The notes under the pieces: model-generated | Database searches by the model: none | Seen by the model: the letters and a program-made list of their open reading frames with translations, nothing else | What the model was told of the DNA's origin: nothing | Virus record (IMG/VR): IMGVR_UViG_3300005253_000027 | Coordinates: 1-45,719 of that record | From: a virus | DNA: 45,719 nt | Strand: one strand, 5' to 3' | Shown: positions 6,556-12,995 of the stretch, one piece after another | Numbering within the stretch: the stretch's first letter is position 1 | Layout of the letters: each line of letters begins with the position of its first letter | Made by a program: the position numbers and the translations under genes

Positions 6556-6947
6556 TTCGTCACCTCGCTAAAATCCGGGTGCATTGTGGTCATGTGCCTA
6601 TTGAGGTTCGTGAAATGTCGATTACAGCAGGGGCATACGCCGTTGGCTATGCGATTCTTCAGCCGTGTTTTAGCAGCCTTATGGCCTCGTAAACTTGCCC
6701 TTGTTTGATCGTGCCTTGATCTTTCATTGGCAAGATAGTATTGTTCTCGCTCGAGTCTTTCTTTTGTCTGCGCAAGTTCGGATAGCTCTTTGTTATATCC
6801 CCAAGTACACTTGCAATAGGGGCAGGTCCAATACCCACCATGCTCGCGTTTTTCCTTGAGGTATCTTTGCGTTAATGCGTAGACCCCGCCACACTCGCCG
6901 CAACTCACTTTAGTAAATGTCTCGGTTAATTCTATAGTCTCTAACAT
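6552..6947 (-). CDS. C2H2-type zinc-finger phage protein, 131 aa
   Basis: The N-terminus has CGECGGVYAL and WTCPYCK, one zinc ribbon. A central Glu/Arg-rich coil (residues 50-95) follows. The C-terminus holds a classic finger, VCPCCNRHFTNLNRHMTTMH, with two Cys and two His at C2H2 spacing. This ribbon-coil-finger protein is widespread in tailed phages and is taken to bind nucleic acid; its exact role is not known to me. It ends the run of genes left of the inverted HNH gene. Confidence 0.8.
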   Translation of the reverse strand: MLETIELTETFTKVSCGECGGVYALTQRYLKEKREHGGYWTCPYCKCTWGYNKELSELAQTKERLEREQYYLANERSRHDQTRASLRGHKAAKTRLKNRIANGVCPCCNRHFTNLNRHMTTMHPDFSEVTK

Positions 6948-6998
6948 TATTTGCCTCCTTTTGTATTGAAGTCGGACGGGAAAGTGTTAACATAAAAC

Positions 6999-7033
6999 GA
7001 GCCGAACGGAGGTATCGTGCTTCCGAACGGCTC
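6999..7033 (+). promoter_or_regulatory. Leader hairpin of the plus-strand HNH gene
   Basis: GAGCCGAACGGA (6999-7010) and TCCGAACGGCTC (7022-7033) pair through 6 and 4 base pairs around an AA/AA internal loop, with an 11-base apical loop. It lies 30 bases before the HNH start. A strong hairpin ahead of each solitary HNH gene is a recurring design here. Confidence 0.6.
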
Positions 7034-7063
7034 TAAACATAGCAAACTAATCAGGAGTCTGCA

Positions 7064-7486
7064 ATGTGTGATGCAATCATATCGAAACGCTGCTGGAAAT
7101 GCAAGTCTGTCAAGCTGCTGTCTGAGTTTTACAGAGATTCCCACACTGGAGACGGGCACACGTCCAGGTGTAAGGTCTGTGTGCTTACGCACCAGAGGCA
7201 GTATCAACAAACCGAGAAAGGCAAAGAGGTAAACAGAGCCGCCGTTGCTCGCTATGGTCGCACTGAGAAAGGCAAAGAGATCCGGCAAACCGAGAAAGGC
7301 AAGTTGCGACTCAAAGCGCGTCAAGCAGTAGCCTACGTCGTCGCCACCGGGAAAATGCCGCGTGCTCGAACCTTGCAATGTACCTATTGCGATAAGCCCG
7401 CAAAGGAATATCACCACCATCATGGTTACGAGAAGCCGTTCTGGCTCGACGTTGTTCCTGCTTGTTTTGACTGCCGTCGTGATTGA
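7064..7486 (+). CDS. HNH-type homing endonuclease, opposite orientation
   Basis: The 140-residue protein has an N-terminal zinc ribbon (CWKCKSVKLLSEFY, CKVC), a linker with three QTEKGKE-like repeats, and a C-terminal HNH-like core (CTYCDKPAKEYHHHHGY, ACFDCRRD). It would make a site-specific nick or break and promote its own spread. It is the only plus-strand gene inside a 17-kb minus-strand block, has its own hairpin leader and an AGGAG site, and cuts off a coupled downstream start (see findings). It is best read as a mobile insertion. Confidence 0.8.
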   Translation: MCDAIISKRCWKCKSVKLLSEFYRDSHTGDGHTSRCKVCVLTHQRQYQQTEKGKEVNRAAVARYGRTEKGKEIRQTEKGKLRLKARQAVAYVVATGKMPRARTLQCTYCDKPAKEYHHHHGYEKPFWLDVVPACFDCRRD

Positions 7487-7500
7487 TTGAATCTCTTTAC

Positions 7501-7520
7501 TCATAACAATTTCACTTTCT
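7501..7520. repeat. 20-base direct repeat, copy 1
   Basis: TCATAACAATTTCACTTTCT occurs here and at 8007..8026, flanking the nuclease-like gene on the minus strand. Each copy contains a start codon (read leftward) and its upstream region, so the second copy is the leader of the 8010 gene and the first is both its C-terminus and a leader for a start now cut off by the HNH gene. Confidence 0.85.
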
Positions 7521-8010
7521 CTCTTTGTTGCCGATACACAACCGCCTTTAGCGACCATATTCGCATAGCCGCCAGTTTGCCGAGTTTTTGTAATTCCTTT
7601 TCGTTCAATTTTCGGGCACCGCTGTTTGTCTTCGGAGTCTTTACAATCTCTGTTTTGCCGTAGGCGTATGGAGCCATGTCGGGCTTAACGATAATCAAGC
7701 CCGCCCTTTCTGGTATGAGTTCCATTGCTTTTGCTCGGAGATCCTCGGGGACGGCAAAATATAGCTGTCGGATTCGATCACTGCGGTGTCCGTGTATCTT
7801 TTTTTTGTCAGCCTTAAGGTCAGACGCCGATACTTTAATTTCAATCTCTGTAGCCCATCCCACCGGACTAACGACAAGCATGTCGAGTTCGTGCCAGAAA
7901 TTTAGGCCCCAATGCACATTCGGCACGATGAAGTACCGTCGCCATCCGTAGCGGTGAGCGATTGCAATTTCTATGTCGCCGGCGTGCATCTTTGGTCGTT
8001 TTTGTTTCAT
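7501..8010 (-). CDS. PD-(D/E)XK-like nuclease, 169 aa
   Basis: The start at ATG 8010 (MKQKRPKMHAGD) is chosen over an upstream frame because the repeated leader ends there. HELDMLVVSPVGWATEIEIK gives the ELD-x(n)-EIEIK pattern of the PD-(D/E)XK fold, like MmcB/VRR-NUC DNA-repair nucleases. RYFIVPNV and LYFAVPEDL are the flanking core strands. It probably cuts or processes DNA during repair or host take-over. Basic residues around KADKKKIHGHRSDR may bind DNA. It is preceded directly by the gene ending at 8025. Confidence 0.7.
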   Translation of the reverse strand: MKQKRPKMHAGDIEIAIAHRYGWRRYFIVPNVHWGLNFWHELDMLVVSPVGWATEIEIKVSASDLKADKKKIHGHRSDRIRQLYFAVPEDLRAKAMELIPERAGLIIVKPDMAPYAYGKTEIVKTPKTNSGARKLNEKELQKLGKLAAMRIWSLKAVVYRQQREKVKLL

Positions 8011-8026
8011 AACAATTTCACTTTCT
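8007..8026. repeat. 20-base direct repeat, copy 2
   Basis: Identical to 7501..7520. Read on the minus strand it gives AGAAAGTGAAATTGTTATGA, ending in the ATG of the nuclease gene. Confidence 0.85.
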
Positions 8027-8495
8027 AGAAAGGCGCACTCGGCGCCACAGCCTCGCACAGCCACTTGATGTAAAATCCCTCACGATTTCCCGCAATGCGA
8101 CGGCACAAACGTTCAGCATCCTCCTGGACTTTTCCTGCGTCCACCGGCACGCCCCTGTAACTGGCTGTCGGAAATCCAGCGCGCCTGCTTTTAGGATCAC
8201 CAGCCAAGTCCACGCCATCTGGCCGCATGATTACGTAGAGTTCCACGGGTTCGGCGTGGGCTACTTCTTTTGGGATAATGGCAGGGTTCATAGCCTGCAA
8301 GATTGCGCCGGCCGGTGGGAGCCCTTGGCGTGTTCTACGGAACTTGAAGTCCTCAACACACTGTTTAGCCTTATCGTAGTCGAACCGCCCCAAACGCTTG
8401 GCCCAGCCCTCAATATCGACTTCAGACTCCACCAGCTTCGGCCAGTTGCCTTTCAGTACTTTTTCAATGAAGTTTTGGGATTGTTCTGGGGTCAT
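8025..8495 (-). CDS. Possible helicase-loader-like protein, 156 aa
   Basis: The start at ATG 8495 (MTPEQSQNFI) overlaps the previous stop by 4 bases. The region NWPKLVESEVDIEGWAKRLG, then DYDKAKQCVEDF and GLPPAGAIL, recalls the G39P-like and other phage helicase loaders (a Trp/Tyr helix pair followed by PP...I). The C-terminal half (VDAGKVQEDAERLCRRIAGN) is helical. If correct, it would place a host DnaB-type helicase on phage DNA, consistent with the lack of a phage helicase. The similarity is weak. Confidence 0.45.
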   Translation of the reverse strand: MTPEQSQNFIEKVLKGNWPKLVESEVDIEGWAKRLGRFDYDKAKQCVEDFKFRRTRQGLPPAGAILQAMNPAIIPKEVAHAEPVELYVIMRPDGVDLAGDPKSRRAGFPTASYRGVPVDAGKVQEDAERLCRRIAGNREGFYIKWLCEAVAPSAPF

Positions 8496-8707
8496 AATTG
8501 TCCAATAAAATCTACAATATCTTTCAAGCACTGAACCGTAAAGCCCATCATTGGCTCGGGTTGCAGCTCCCACTTCCCAAAGTCGCCGACGATTATTATG
8601 CCCAATAATCCCTTGGTTCGGTTGCTCCGGCACTCGAACGCATACACCTCGGGAAATAACGGGTGGCGTTTTTCAGTGAAATAGATAAATCTATACTTGA
8701 GCCTCAT
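8492..8707 (-). CDS. Hypothetical protein, 71 aa
   Basis: It is held between two ATGA overlaps (8704-8707 and 8492-8495). The product starts MRLKYRFIYFTEKRHPLFPE and contains a hydrophobic beta stretch (GLLGIIIVGDFG). It is probably a small beta-sandwich or a partner of the adjacent replication-type proteins. No family was recognised. Confidence 0.65.
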   Translation of the reverse strand: MRLKYRFIYFTEKRHPLFPEVYAFECRSNRTKGLLGIIIVGDFGKWELQPEPMMGFTVQCLKDIVDFIGQL

Positions 8708-8964
8708 TTCGGTATTTTGCCCTCTTTCTGGAGCTTGGTGTATGTGTCGGAAATTGAGTCTGGCTTAGAGCTTTCACCCGGCCACCAGTTCATGCGAATA
8801 CATTTCATCATGTGGAGCCTGAGATTCTTGATAGGGCGATTACACCCGTCCACGAAGCCGACCGCGCCGAAGTGTTCGTAGTACGCCACGGCCTCGGCTT
8901 CGGTCTTACCCACCATTACAGCGGCGTCCTTGCACTCTTGCTCACTCCACTGGCGATTTTGCAT
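8704..8964 (-). CDS. Replication-associated small protein, 86 aa
   Basis: ATG 8964 (MQNRQWSEQECKD) has a TAAGGA site; the longer frame lacks one. VAYYEHFGAVGFVDGCNRPI followed by KNLRLHMMKCIRMNW matches a C-terminal motif (YN/YE...GW...G.PI.N...W) found in phage replication-initiator or loader proteins. It may be a stand-alone copy of that motif. It is coupled to the next two genes, which would fit a small replication cluster. Confidence 0.55.
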   Translation of the reverse strand: MQNRQWSEQECKDAAVMVGKTEAEAVAYYEHFGAVGFVDGCNRPIKNLRLHMMKCIRMNWWPGESSKPDSISDTYTKLQKEGKIPK

Positions 8965-8989
8965 GTTTGTCCTTAGACGTCCGCTTTTG

Positions 8990-9157
8990 TTAACACTTTT
9001 CAGCATAGATACGGTCAATGATGGCTATTTGTTTATCAGTGAATGTCTCAGGTGGATTATCCATGAAACCAGCAATAAATTGCACTTCCCATTCCGATAA
9101 ACCATGACCGAAGCTGTCGATATGCTCCACTATTTCCTGGGAATTGAATCCATCCAT
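8990..9157 (-). CDS. Hypothetical protein, 55 aa
   Basis: ATG 9157 has an AAAGGA site. The product (MDGFNSQEIVEHIDSFGHGL..., then LSEWEVQFIAGF and TDKQIAIIDRIYAEKC) has the look of a conserved phage miniprotein with the L.EWE..FI and LT.KQ...I..IY patterns, usually found beside replication genes. It is the first gene after the regulatory stretch at 9.16-9.57 kb. Confidence 0.7.
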   Translation of the reverse strand: MDGFNSQEIVEHIDSFGHGLSEWEVQFIAGFMDNPPETFTDKQIAIIDRIYAEKC

Positions 9158-9381
9158 TCTACTGATCCTTTTCTATGGTATCTTAGTTTACACCGCAACC
9201 TTACCTCAGTTCCTAATATCTTCATAGGACTAAGTCATACGAACCAAGGCAGCTTTTGATATCACCTATTTCGCTTCTGAGCTTGTGTAAATCTATCTAG
9301 CCATCGTTGAACTGAGTATGGCGAGGACACACCGCCTCAAAGTTCGGTGCGTTGCGTTGTCCCGTTGTCATAGACTCCATT

Positions 9382-9411
9382 CTCATAGACATTTTTGGTT
9401 CGGTGTGTCAA
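9382..9411 (-). promoter_or_regulatory. Leftward sigma70-type promoter candidate
   Basis: Read on the minus strand: TTGACA at 9411-9406, an 18-base spacer, then TATGAG at 9387-9382 (4 of 6 matches to TATAAT). It would drive the operon from 9157 leftward. Spacing is one base long of optimum. Confidence 0.5.
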
Positions 9412-9430
9412 AAAAATGAGCCCCCAGGGT

Positions 9431-9502
9431 TGGATAGAATCGCTTTGGGCAAATCTCCCTGGAGGCAAGTTTCAACTAAATTTGACTGTTCGATTCTATC
9501 CA
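9431..9502. repeat. Perfect 12-base inverted repeat
   Basis: TGGATAGAATCG (9431-9442) and CGATTCTATCCA (9491-9502) form a perfect pair separated by 48 bases. Inside and across it lies CCCCCAGGG (from 9421) with CCCTGGAGG (from 9458), 8 of 9 pairs. The arms are AT-containing and long, unlike an intrinsic terminator. Confidence 0.7.
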
Positions 9503-9575
9503 TGTCGGCTAATCTACACTTTCATTTTGGGTTGTCAAGGGTAATTTCACAAAAAAACATTCTTGGCAGTTCATT

Positions 9576-10022
9576 TCAATCCTTTACGAACCAGGCATGA
9601 ACATCGTGTCCTTGGCGTATCCATCCCGGTATGTGGCCGGGAATATGACTATCAGTACCAGTGTGAACATCATGGAACAAATAGAAGTCCGGCTCGCTCA
9701 CAATATCGCCGATGTCGCGAGCATAGTCCCAATTTGACCGCGAAACACTCAACCGGCCATTGGCACTGTTTACAAAAACTAAACATTTCTCATACTCCGA
9801 TTCCGGCTCGTAGCCGGGCTTGAGGATGAGCAGTTGATCGCACCAGACTGATAGCTCCCGGCCGTGTGCAGAGCCATCCGGTAAATTTTTCGTGACTTGG
9901 AGCGTATTCTTAATCCCGGCATCAAACAAGACGCCCTGCTCCTCTTTGGAACGTATCCAGTACGGCTGTACCTTTCTCGGGTCTTTCAACTTCTTGATTC
10001 GTTCTTTTAGTTCTTTGTCCAT
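9576..10022 (-). CDS. Hypothetical protein, 148 aa
   Basis: ATG 10022 (MDKELKERIKKLKDPRKVQP) follows an ATAGGAG site. The protein has a basic helical start, then a mixed fold with several aromatic residues (SVWCDQLLILKPGYEPESEYEKCLVFV; SNWDYARDIGD) and a His-rich end (LFHDVHTGTDSHIPGHIPGW). The His cluster could bind a metal. No family was recognised. It is the first gene left of the repeated GCGAGCGAA leader. Confidence 0.65.
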   Translation of the reverse strand: MDKELKERIKKLKDPRKVQPYWIRSKEEQGVLFDAGIKNTLQVTKNLPDGSAHGRELSVWCDQLLILKPGYEPESEYEKCLVFVNSANGRLSVSRSNWDYARDIGDIVSEPDFYLFHDVHTGTDSHIPGHIPGWIRQGHDVHAWFVKD

Positions 10023-10091
10023 GTCGTTCTCCTATTCTGTTAATAAAAGCGAGCCGGCCTCCTTGCCGTGCTGTGTAGCTTCCTTGGCGTG

Positions 10092-10109
10092 TTCGCTCGC
10101 GTTGATTTT
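10092..10109. repeat. 18-base direct repeat, copy 1
   Basis: TTCGCTCGCGTTGATTTT occurs here and at 10424..10441. Both lie in gene leaders on the minus strand (reading AAAATCAACGCGAGCGAA), ahead of the 10022 and 10403 starts. Here GCGAGC can also pair with GCTCGC near 10050, followed by TTTT, a possible attenuator. Confidence 0.7.
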
Positions 10110-10112
10110 GCG

Positions 10113-10403
10113 TCATAATTGTTGTGCCTGTTTTCTTATGGCAGTTTCTACGACAGTAACTCTATTTGCAAGAACGGCATCCAAGCAAATTCGCATTTTT
10201 GTATGCTCATCGCGTGTCAATATGGTAATTTTTACATGAGTACATGGTCCACCAAATTCTACAGTTACATCGCTCCTGATACGCTCGTGCTTCAGGTCAG
10301 CCTCGTCAAGCGTATCGTATCCAAATAGTTTGGCAATCTTTTCTTGCTGTTCCTGTGTGCGCTCCAATTGCGTCGTTAGTTTTGTCAAATTATGCGTATC
10401 CAT
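10113..10403 (-). CDS. Hypothetical protein, 96 aa
   Basis: ATG 10403 has a strong AAAAGGAG site. The N-terminal 30 residues are helical and polar (LTKLTTQLERTQEQQEKIAKL). The rest is alpha/beta with two beta strands (DVTVEFGGPCTHVKITILTR) and a C-terminal helix ending RKQAQQL. No known motif. Its leader contains a double hairpin (10445..10485). Confidence 0.65.
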   Translation of the reverse strand: MDTHNLTKLTTQLERTQEQQEKIAKLFGYDTLDEADLKHERIRSDVTVEFGGPCTHVKITILTRDEHTKMRICLDAVLANRVTVVETAIRKQAQQL

Positions 10404-10423
10404 TTCTATCTCCTTTTAAGCGA

Positions 10424-10485
10424 TTCGCTCGCGTTGATTTTAGCGGGCGGCGGCAAGAAGGTATCTGGTGATACGACCGCCGCCC
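10424..10485 (-). promoter_or_regulatory. Structured leader of the 10403 gene
   Basis: GGGCGGCGG (10445-10453) pairs perfectly with CCGCCGCCC (10477-10485), and inside it GTATC pairs with GATAC around a 4-base loop. The second copy of the 18-base repeat (10424-10441) follows toward the start codon. A 9-bp G/C stem followed on the minus strand by GCTAAAATC could pause or stop RNA polymerase. Confidence 0.55.
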
Positions 10486-10579
10486 AGGTGACTACAGCTT
10501 CCTGCACATATTGCACCCCCTTTCTTGTTTGTCGGGCAAGCTACGTCCCGCTCGAAATATATTGACCTGTCAACTTCTT

Positions 10580-10653
10580 AAAAAGTGCTGGTGGGCGAAG
10601 ACAGTTAATCTCTGCCGCTCGAAAGCTCGGAGTCACGACGCAGCCACCAACAC
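10580..10653 (-). ncRNA. Candidate structured small RNA with terminator-like end
   Basis: On the minus strand, GTGTTGGTGG (10653-10644) pairs with CCACCAGCAC (10594-10585) as 10 bp including one U-G pair, directly followed by five U. Inside, CUGC/GCAG closes a second stem capped by GCU-UUCG-AGC, and AGA...UCU forms a third. This gives a branched fold of about 70 bases ending like a Rho-independent terminator. It lies in the 275-base gene-free gap between 10404 and 10678. It could also be only the terminator of the endonuclease VII gene. Confidence 0.45.
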
Positions 10654-10678
10654 AACTCTATTCACTTGTAAAAAAAGC

Positions 10679-11173
10679 TCACTGTAGATGTCTGAATAAG
10701 TAGTTAATTGCTTCTTGCAGTATCATTGGGTCCTCCCTACAAAGCCCGATCATTTGATTACACTTGCCGCAGAGCAATGCACGTGTTTTGCCTGTCTTGT
10801 GGTTATGATCTACATGGAAATGTCTTTGTTTTCTGTTTGCCTTACTGCCGCCACAAATGTTGCACTTGCCATTTTGCTTGACCAACATCGCATCATAGTC
10901 TTCTATCGTAATACCATACATTTTAACGTAACGATTTTCTCGTGCTCGTAAAATTAACTCAGGAGCGCGTTCTTTGTATTGTTGTCGTTTATATGCTTTC
11001 ATTTTTTCGTGAATATGCGGATTTGCAGCCAAGTATTTTCGTCTGTTTACGTGCTCACAATCACGACAGAAGTAACTCCTTTGTCCACGGTTTGCATGTA
11101 TACAGTGTCGGTCTATTGTGAAATCGTTTTCTGGCTTTTGTTCTTTACAGGTGGAGCATTTTAAGAGTTTCAT
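10679..11173 (-). CDS. Endonuclease VII-like HNH nuclease, 164 aa
   Basis: ATG 11173 (MKLLKCSTCKEQ) is preferred; the upstream frame crosses a hairpin leader. The N-terminus is a zinc ribbon (CSTCKEQKPENDF; CRDCEHVNRRKYL). The C-terminal half is the recombination endonuclease VII signature: YGITIEDYDAML, CNICGG, HVDHNHKTGKTRALLCGKCN and a final helix. It could resolve branched phage DNA, or act as a homing endonuclease, as such stand-alone genes in phages often do. The separate leader hairpin and lack of overlap with neighbours favour a mobile gene. Confidence 0.85.
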   Translation of the reverse strand: MKLLKCSTCKEQKPENDFTIDRHCIHANRGQRSYFCRDCEHVNRRKYLAANPHIHEKMKAYKRQQYKERAPELILRARENRYVKMYGITIEDYDAMLVKQNGKCNICGGSKANRKQRHFHVDHNHKTGKTRALLCGKCNQMIGLCREDPMILQEAINYLFRHLQ

Positions 11174-11192
11174 GGCAGTTTCCAAAAAAGAA

Positions 11193-11245
11193 CCAGCCGG
11201 AGTTGCTACGCAGTATGGGCAAGAGCCCGATGTGCCTCCGGCTGG
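11193..11245 (-). promoter_or_regulatory. Leader hairpin of the endonuclease VII-like gene
   Basis: CCAGCCGGAG (11193-11202) and CTCCGGCTGG (11236-11245) form a perfect 10-bp stem about 20 bases upstream of the start at 11173. There is no U-run after it, so it more likely controls mRNA access or stability than termination. Confidence 0.65.
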
Positions 11246-11313
11246 CCATGATTGTTTTTGTACTACGTAGCATACCATGTTTATAACTCTTTCTTGGAGT
11301 CTGTCAATACTTT

Positions 11314-11673
11314 TTAGGAAATGTGCCTGAATATCGACTGTTTAGCGTTCAGCGTAGCCGACAGTACGCCAATTTTCGTGATAATGCTCTTGTAGGCGTT
11401 CGTTGCTATTTCCTGGGTCACCCGCTCATCGGAACACATACCTTCGGCCAATTTCTTGATGAGTGTAGCCGGAGGCTTGCCGTCAATGGCCACGCCGCAT
11501 ACTTCCTTTACCGTCCCGAGTGCGAGCTTGGCCGTCGCTATTGCAATGGCTTTATCGTAGTCTCCAAGAGCAATAGCTTTGATATTGCCGACGTCGTCCA
11601 ATCTCTTCGTTATATCTTCCAGCCACTTGATCCGTTTTTCAATAGCTTCATGAACAATATGTAAATCTGCCAT
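11314..11673 (-). CDS. Hypothetical helical protein, 119 aa
   Basis: A GGGGTAAG site precedes ATG 11673. The product (MADLHIVHEAIEKRIKWLED...) is almost entirely helical with low aromatic content, suggesting a helical bundle or coiled coil. Segments such as YDKAIAIATAKLALGTVKEV and PPATLIKKLAEGM are amphipathic. No known family. Confidence 0.65.
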   Translation of the reverse strand: MADLHIVHEAIEKRIKWLEDITKRLDDVGNIKAIALGDYDKAIAIATAKLALGTVKEVCGVAIDGKPPATLIKKLAEGMCSDERVTQEIATNAYKSIITKIGVLSATLNAKQSIFRHIS

Positions 11674-11674
11674 C

Positions 11675-11821
11675 TTACTTACCCCTTGCCATTGCGTCTT
11701 CTAATGACTTGATGTCGTTATTCAATCCCTGAACCTGGTCGTGGGCCTGCTCAAGTTCCCCCTTCAGCTTCGCGTTCTCAGCTATAAGTACTACGCAACC
11801 TTTGCATTCTTTACCATCCAT
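11675..11821 (-). CDS. Short coiled-coil protein, 48 aa
   Basis: ATG 11821 follows AGGAGTAAGGAAT, the same ribosome-site block used by the next two genes upstream. The product starts MDGKECKGCVVLIAENAKLK with a CxxC pair and continues as one heptad-rich helix (LEQAHDQVQGLNNDIKSLED). It resembles the 12303 gene product (Cys pairs followed by a coil), so the two may be diverged relatives. Confidence 0.65.
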   Translation of the reverse strand: MDGKECKGCVVLIAENAKLKGELEQAHDQVQGLNNDIKSLEDAMARGK

Positions 11822-11832
11822 ATTCCTTACTC

Positions 11833-12048
11833 CTAAGTAAAAGGCCCACCGGGATATTCGGCAGTCACGCCTGATTTTCTATGTTGATAGATTACTCCTG
11901 TGCTATTGCACGTTCGGCATTCACGAGGTTCTTCGCCACCCCATTCGATACCAGCACAGCAGCCGCAATCAATCACATCCCATTTAGGATGAGTCTTGCA
12001 TGGCTTCGTCGCAAAGTGTACCATTTCTTTTCCATTCCAATGTGCCAT
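11833..12048 (-). CDS. DnaJ-type zinc-knuckle miniprotein, 71 aa
   Basis: ATG 12048 has AAGGAGTAAGGAAT. IDCGCCAGIEWGGEEPRECRTCNSTG contains CxxG-like Cys pairs of the kind found in DnaJ zinc centres (CGCC ... CRTCNSTG). It probably binds one zinc ion and could bridge protein or RNA partners. No other domain is present. Confidence 0.7.
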   Translation of the reverse strand: MAHWNGKEMVHFATKPCKTHPKWDVIDCGCCAGIEWGGEEPRECRTCNSTGVIYQHRKSGVTAEYPGGPFT

Positions 12049-12060
12049 ATTCCTTACTCC

Positions 12061-12303
12061 TTAATCCAGTTTCATGCGACTCATTTCAAGATCCGTCTGC
12101 AATGCGATTATATCGACCTTCAGCTTCTCATTCTCGGCCCTTAAATCCAACAAGCTCTGCTGCATCTCGGAGTCAGTATTTGCGGCTATAATGGGACACT
12201 TGCCACAATGTTGCTCGAATACGATCACATTCAAATCTTCACCGCAAGACACACAACAACCGTCTTCATCTACTGGCGTTTGGATTGTATGTTTACATGC
12301 CAT
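12061..12303 (-). CDS. Zinc-site plus coiled-coil protein, 80 aa
   Basis: ATG 12303 follows AAGGAGTAAGAGAT. It has paired Cys (CKHTIQ, GCCVSCGEDL, HCGKCPII) in the first 40 residues and a heptad-rich helix (LLDLRAENEKLKVDIIALQT) in the rest. This looks like a small dimeric zinc-coil adaptor. No specific function is supported. Confidence 0.7.
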   Translation of the reverse strand: MACKHTIQTPVDEDGCCVSCGEDLNVIVFEQHCGKCPIIAANTDSEMQQSLLDLRAENEKLKVDIIALQTDLEMSRMKLD

Positions 12304-12320
12304 ATCTCTTACTCCTTAGA

Positions 12321-12944
12321 TCAAAACGGAAGATCCGAGTCCCCGACCGGCGGTTCGCCGTATCCCCCGTCATCAGCCGGTTCACGGTTAGGCACAGACT
12401 CACGACCATTGTAGACGTACTTCACGTAAGTCTCGGCCATTTGGACGACCAACTCAGGACTCATTCCCCGCGATTCCTTATTGACCTCAGCGAGTGCTAC
12501 GACGAGAAGTGTGGCAGAGTGAATAGCGTGGCTCCTGAATTCCCGTTGCTGCTTACCGTCCCAGTCAACAGGCTTGTCCGCCGGTTGGGCGTTCGCAGGC
12601 TGACGGGCTTGTGGCGCAGGCTGACGGCTCTGTGGGGTGGGTTGCCGGGGCTGTCCTTGCGGCTGCTGGTTTGTTTGCGCACCGCTATTCCAAAATCCCT
12701 GATAGCCGACATACGCACCGCCCTGCCCTTGCCCGTCAAATGACGATAGATCGAAACCTGACCTTTGGTTCAGCATATTAGCATTAGGTAGGCTGTTTCC
12801 GTACAGGTGAACCGTATGACTTACTCCCTGATCGTCTGTGAGCTTGACCTTGACGGTCGGCTTCTGGTTTGTCGTCAAGGTCTGCCCGTTAATTTCGGTG
12901 AACGTAGCGAATATCGACGTTTTTGCTGCATACTGGCCGTCCAT
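12321..12944 (-). CDS. Single-stranded DNA-binding protein-like, about 207 aa
   Basis: It has an N-terminal OB-like region (IFATFTEINGQ, PTVKVKLTDDQGVSHTVHLYG), a long Gln/Pro/Ala-rich flexible linker (residues 85-130), a helical segment (ATLLVVALAEVNKESRG) and the tail GDSDLPF. The acidic DDDLPF-like tip is the hallmark of bacterial SSB, which uses it to recruit replication and repair enzymes. The phage would thus coat its own ssDNA while using host machinery. Coding similarity seems to extend 13 codons upstream to an ATT at 12983 behind GAGAGG, so the true start may be non-canonical. Confidence 0.7.
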   Translation of the reverse strand: MDGQYAAKTSIFATFTEINGQTLTTNQKPTVKVKLTDDQGVSHTVHLYGNSLPNANMLNQRSGFDLSSFDGQGQGGAYVGYQGFWNSGAQTNQQPQGQPRQPTPQSRQPAPQARQPANAQPADKPVDWDGKQQREFRSHAIHSATLLVVALAEVNKESRGMSPELVVQMAETYVKYVYNGRESVPNREPADDGGYGEPPVGDSDLPF

Positions 12945-12995
12945 TTGGCCCTTACATTGATCTACTGTCGCAAAATTAATAATACACCTCTCTTT

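Larger units (their letters stand above)
9158..9575. other. Gene-free regulatory stretch
   Basis: I see no convincing gene in these 418 bases. It holds a leftward promoter candidate (9382..9411), a perfect 12-base inverted repeat (9431-9442 with 9491-9502), and a nested near-perfect CCCCCAGGG/CCCTGGAGG pair. It also has two short direct repeats (GTTCGGTG near 9340 and 9398; CATAGAC near 9370 and 9385). It could be a replication origin or an operator region. Confidence 0.5.

Noticed and set aside
6947-7558. 203-residue minus-strand frame across the HNH gene
   Set aside because: Nearly all of it is antisense to the clear HNH/zinc-ribbon gene on the plus strand. Only the first codons after the coupled ATG may be a relic.
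9922-10116. 64-residue basic frame between the 10403 and 10022 genes
   Set aside because: It runs deep into the next gene without its own ribosome site; the region reads better as a repeated leader.
10585-10653. tRNA or tRNA-like cloverleaf
   Set aside because: There is a closing stem and branches, but no anticodon arm, T-loop or CCA end at the right spacing.
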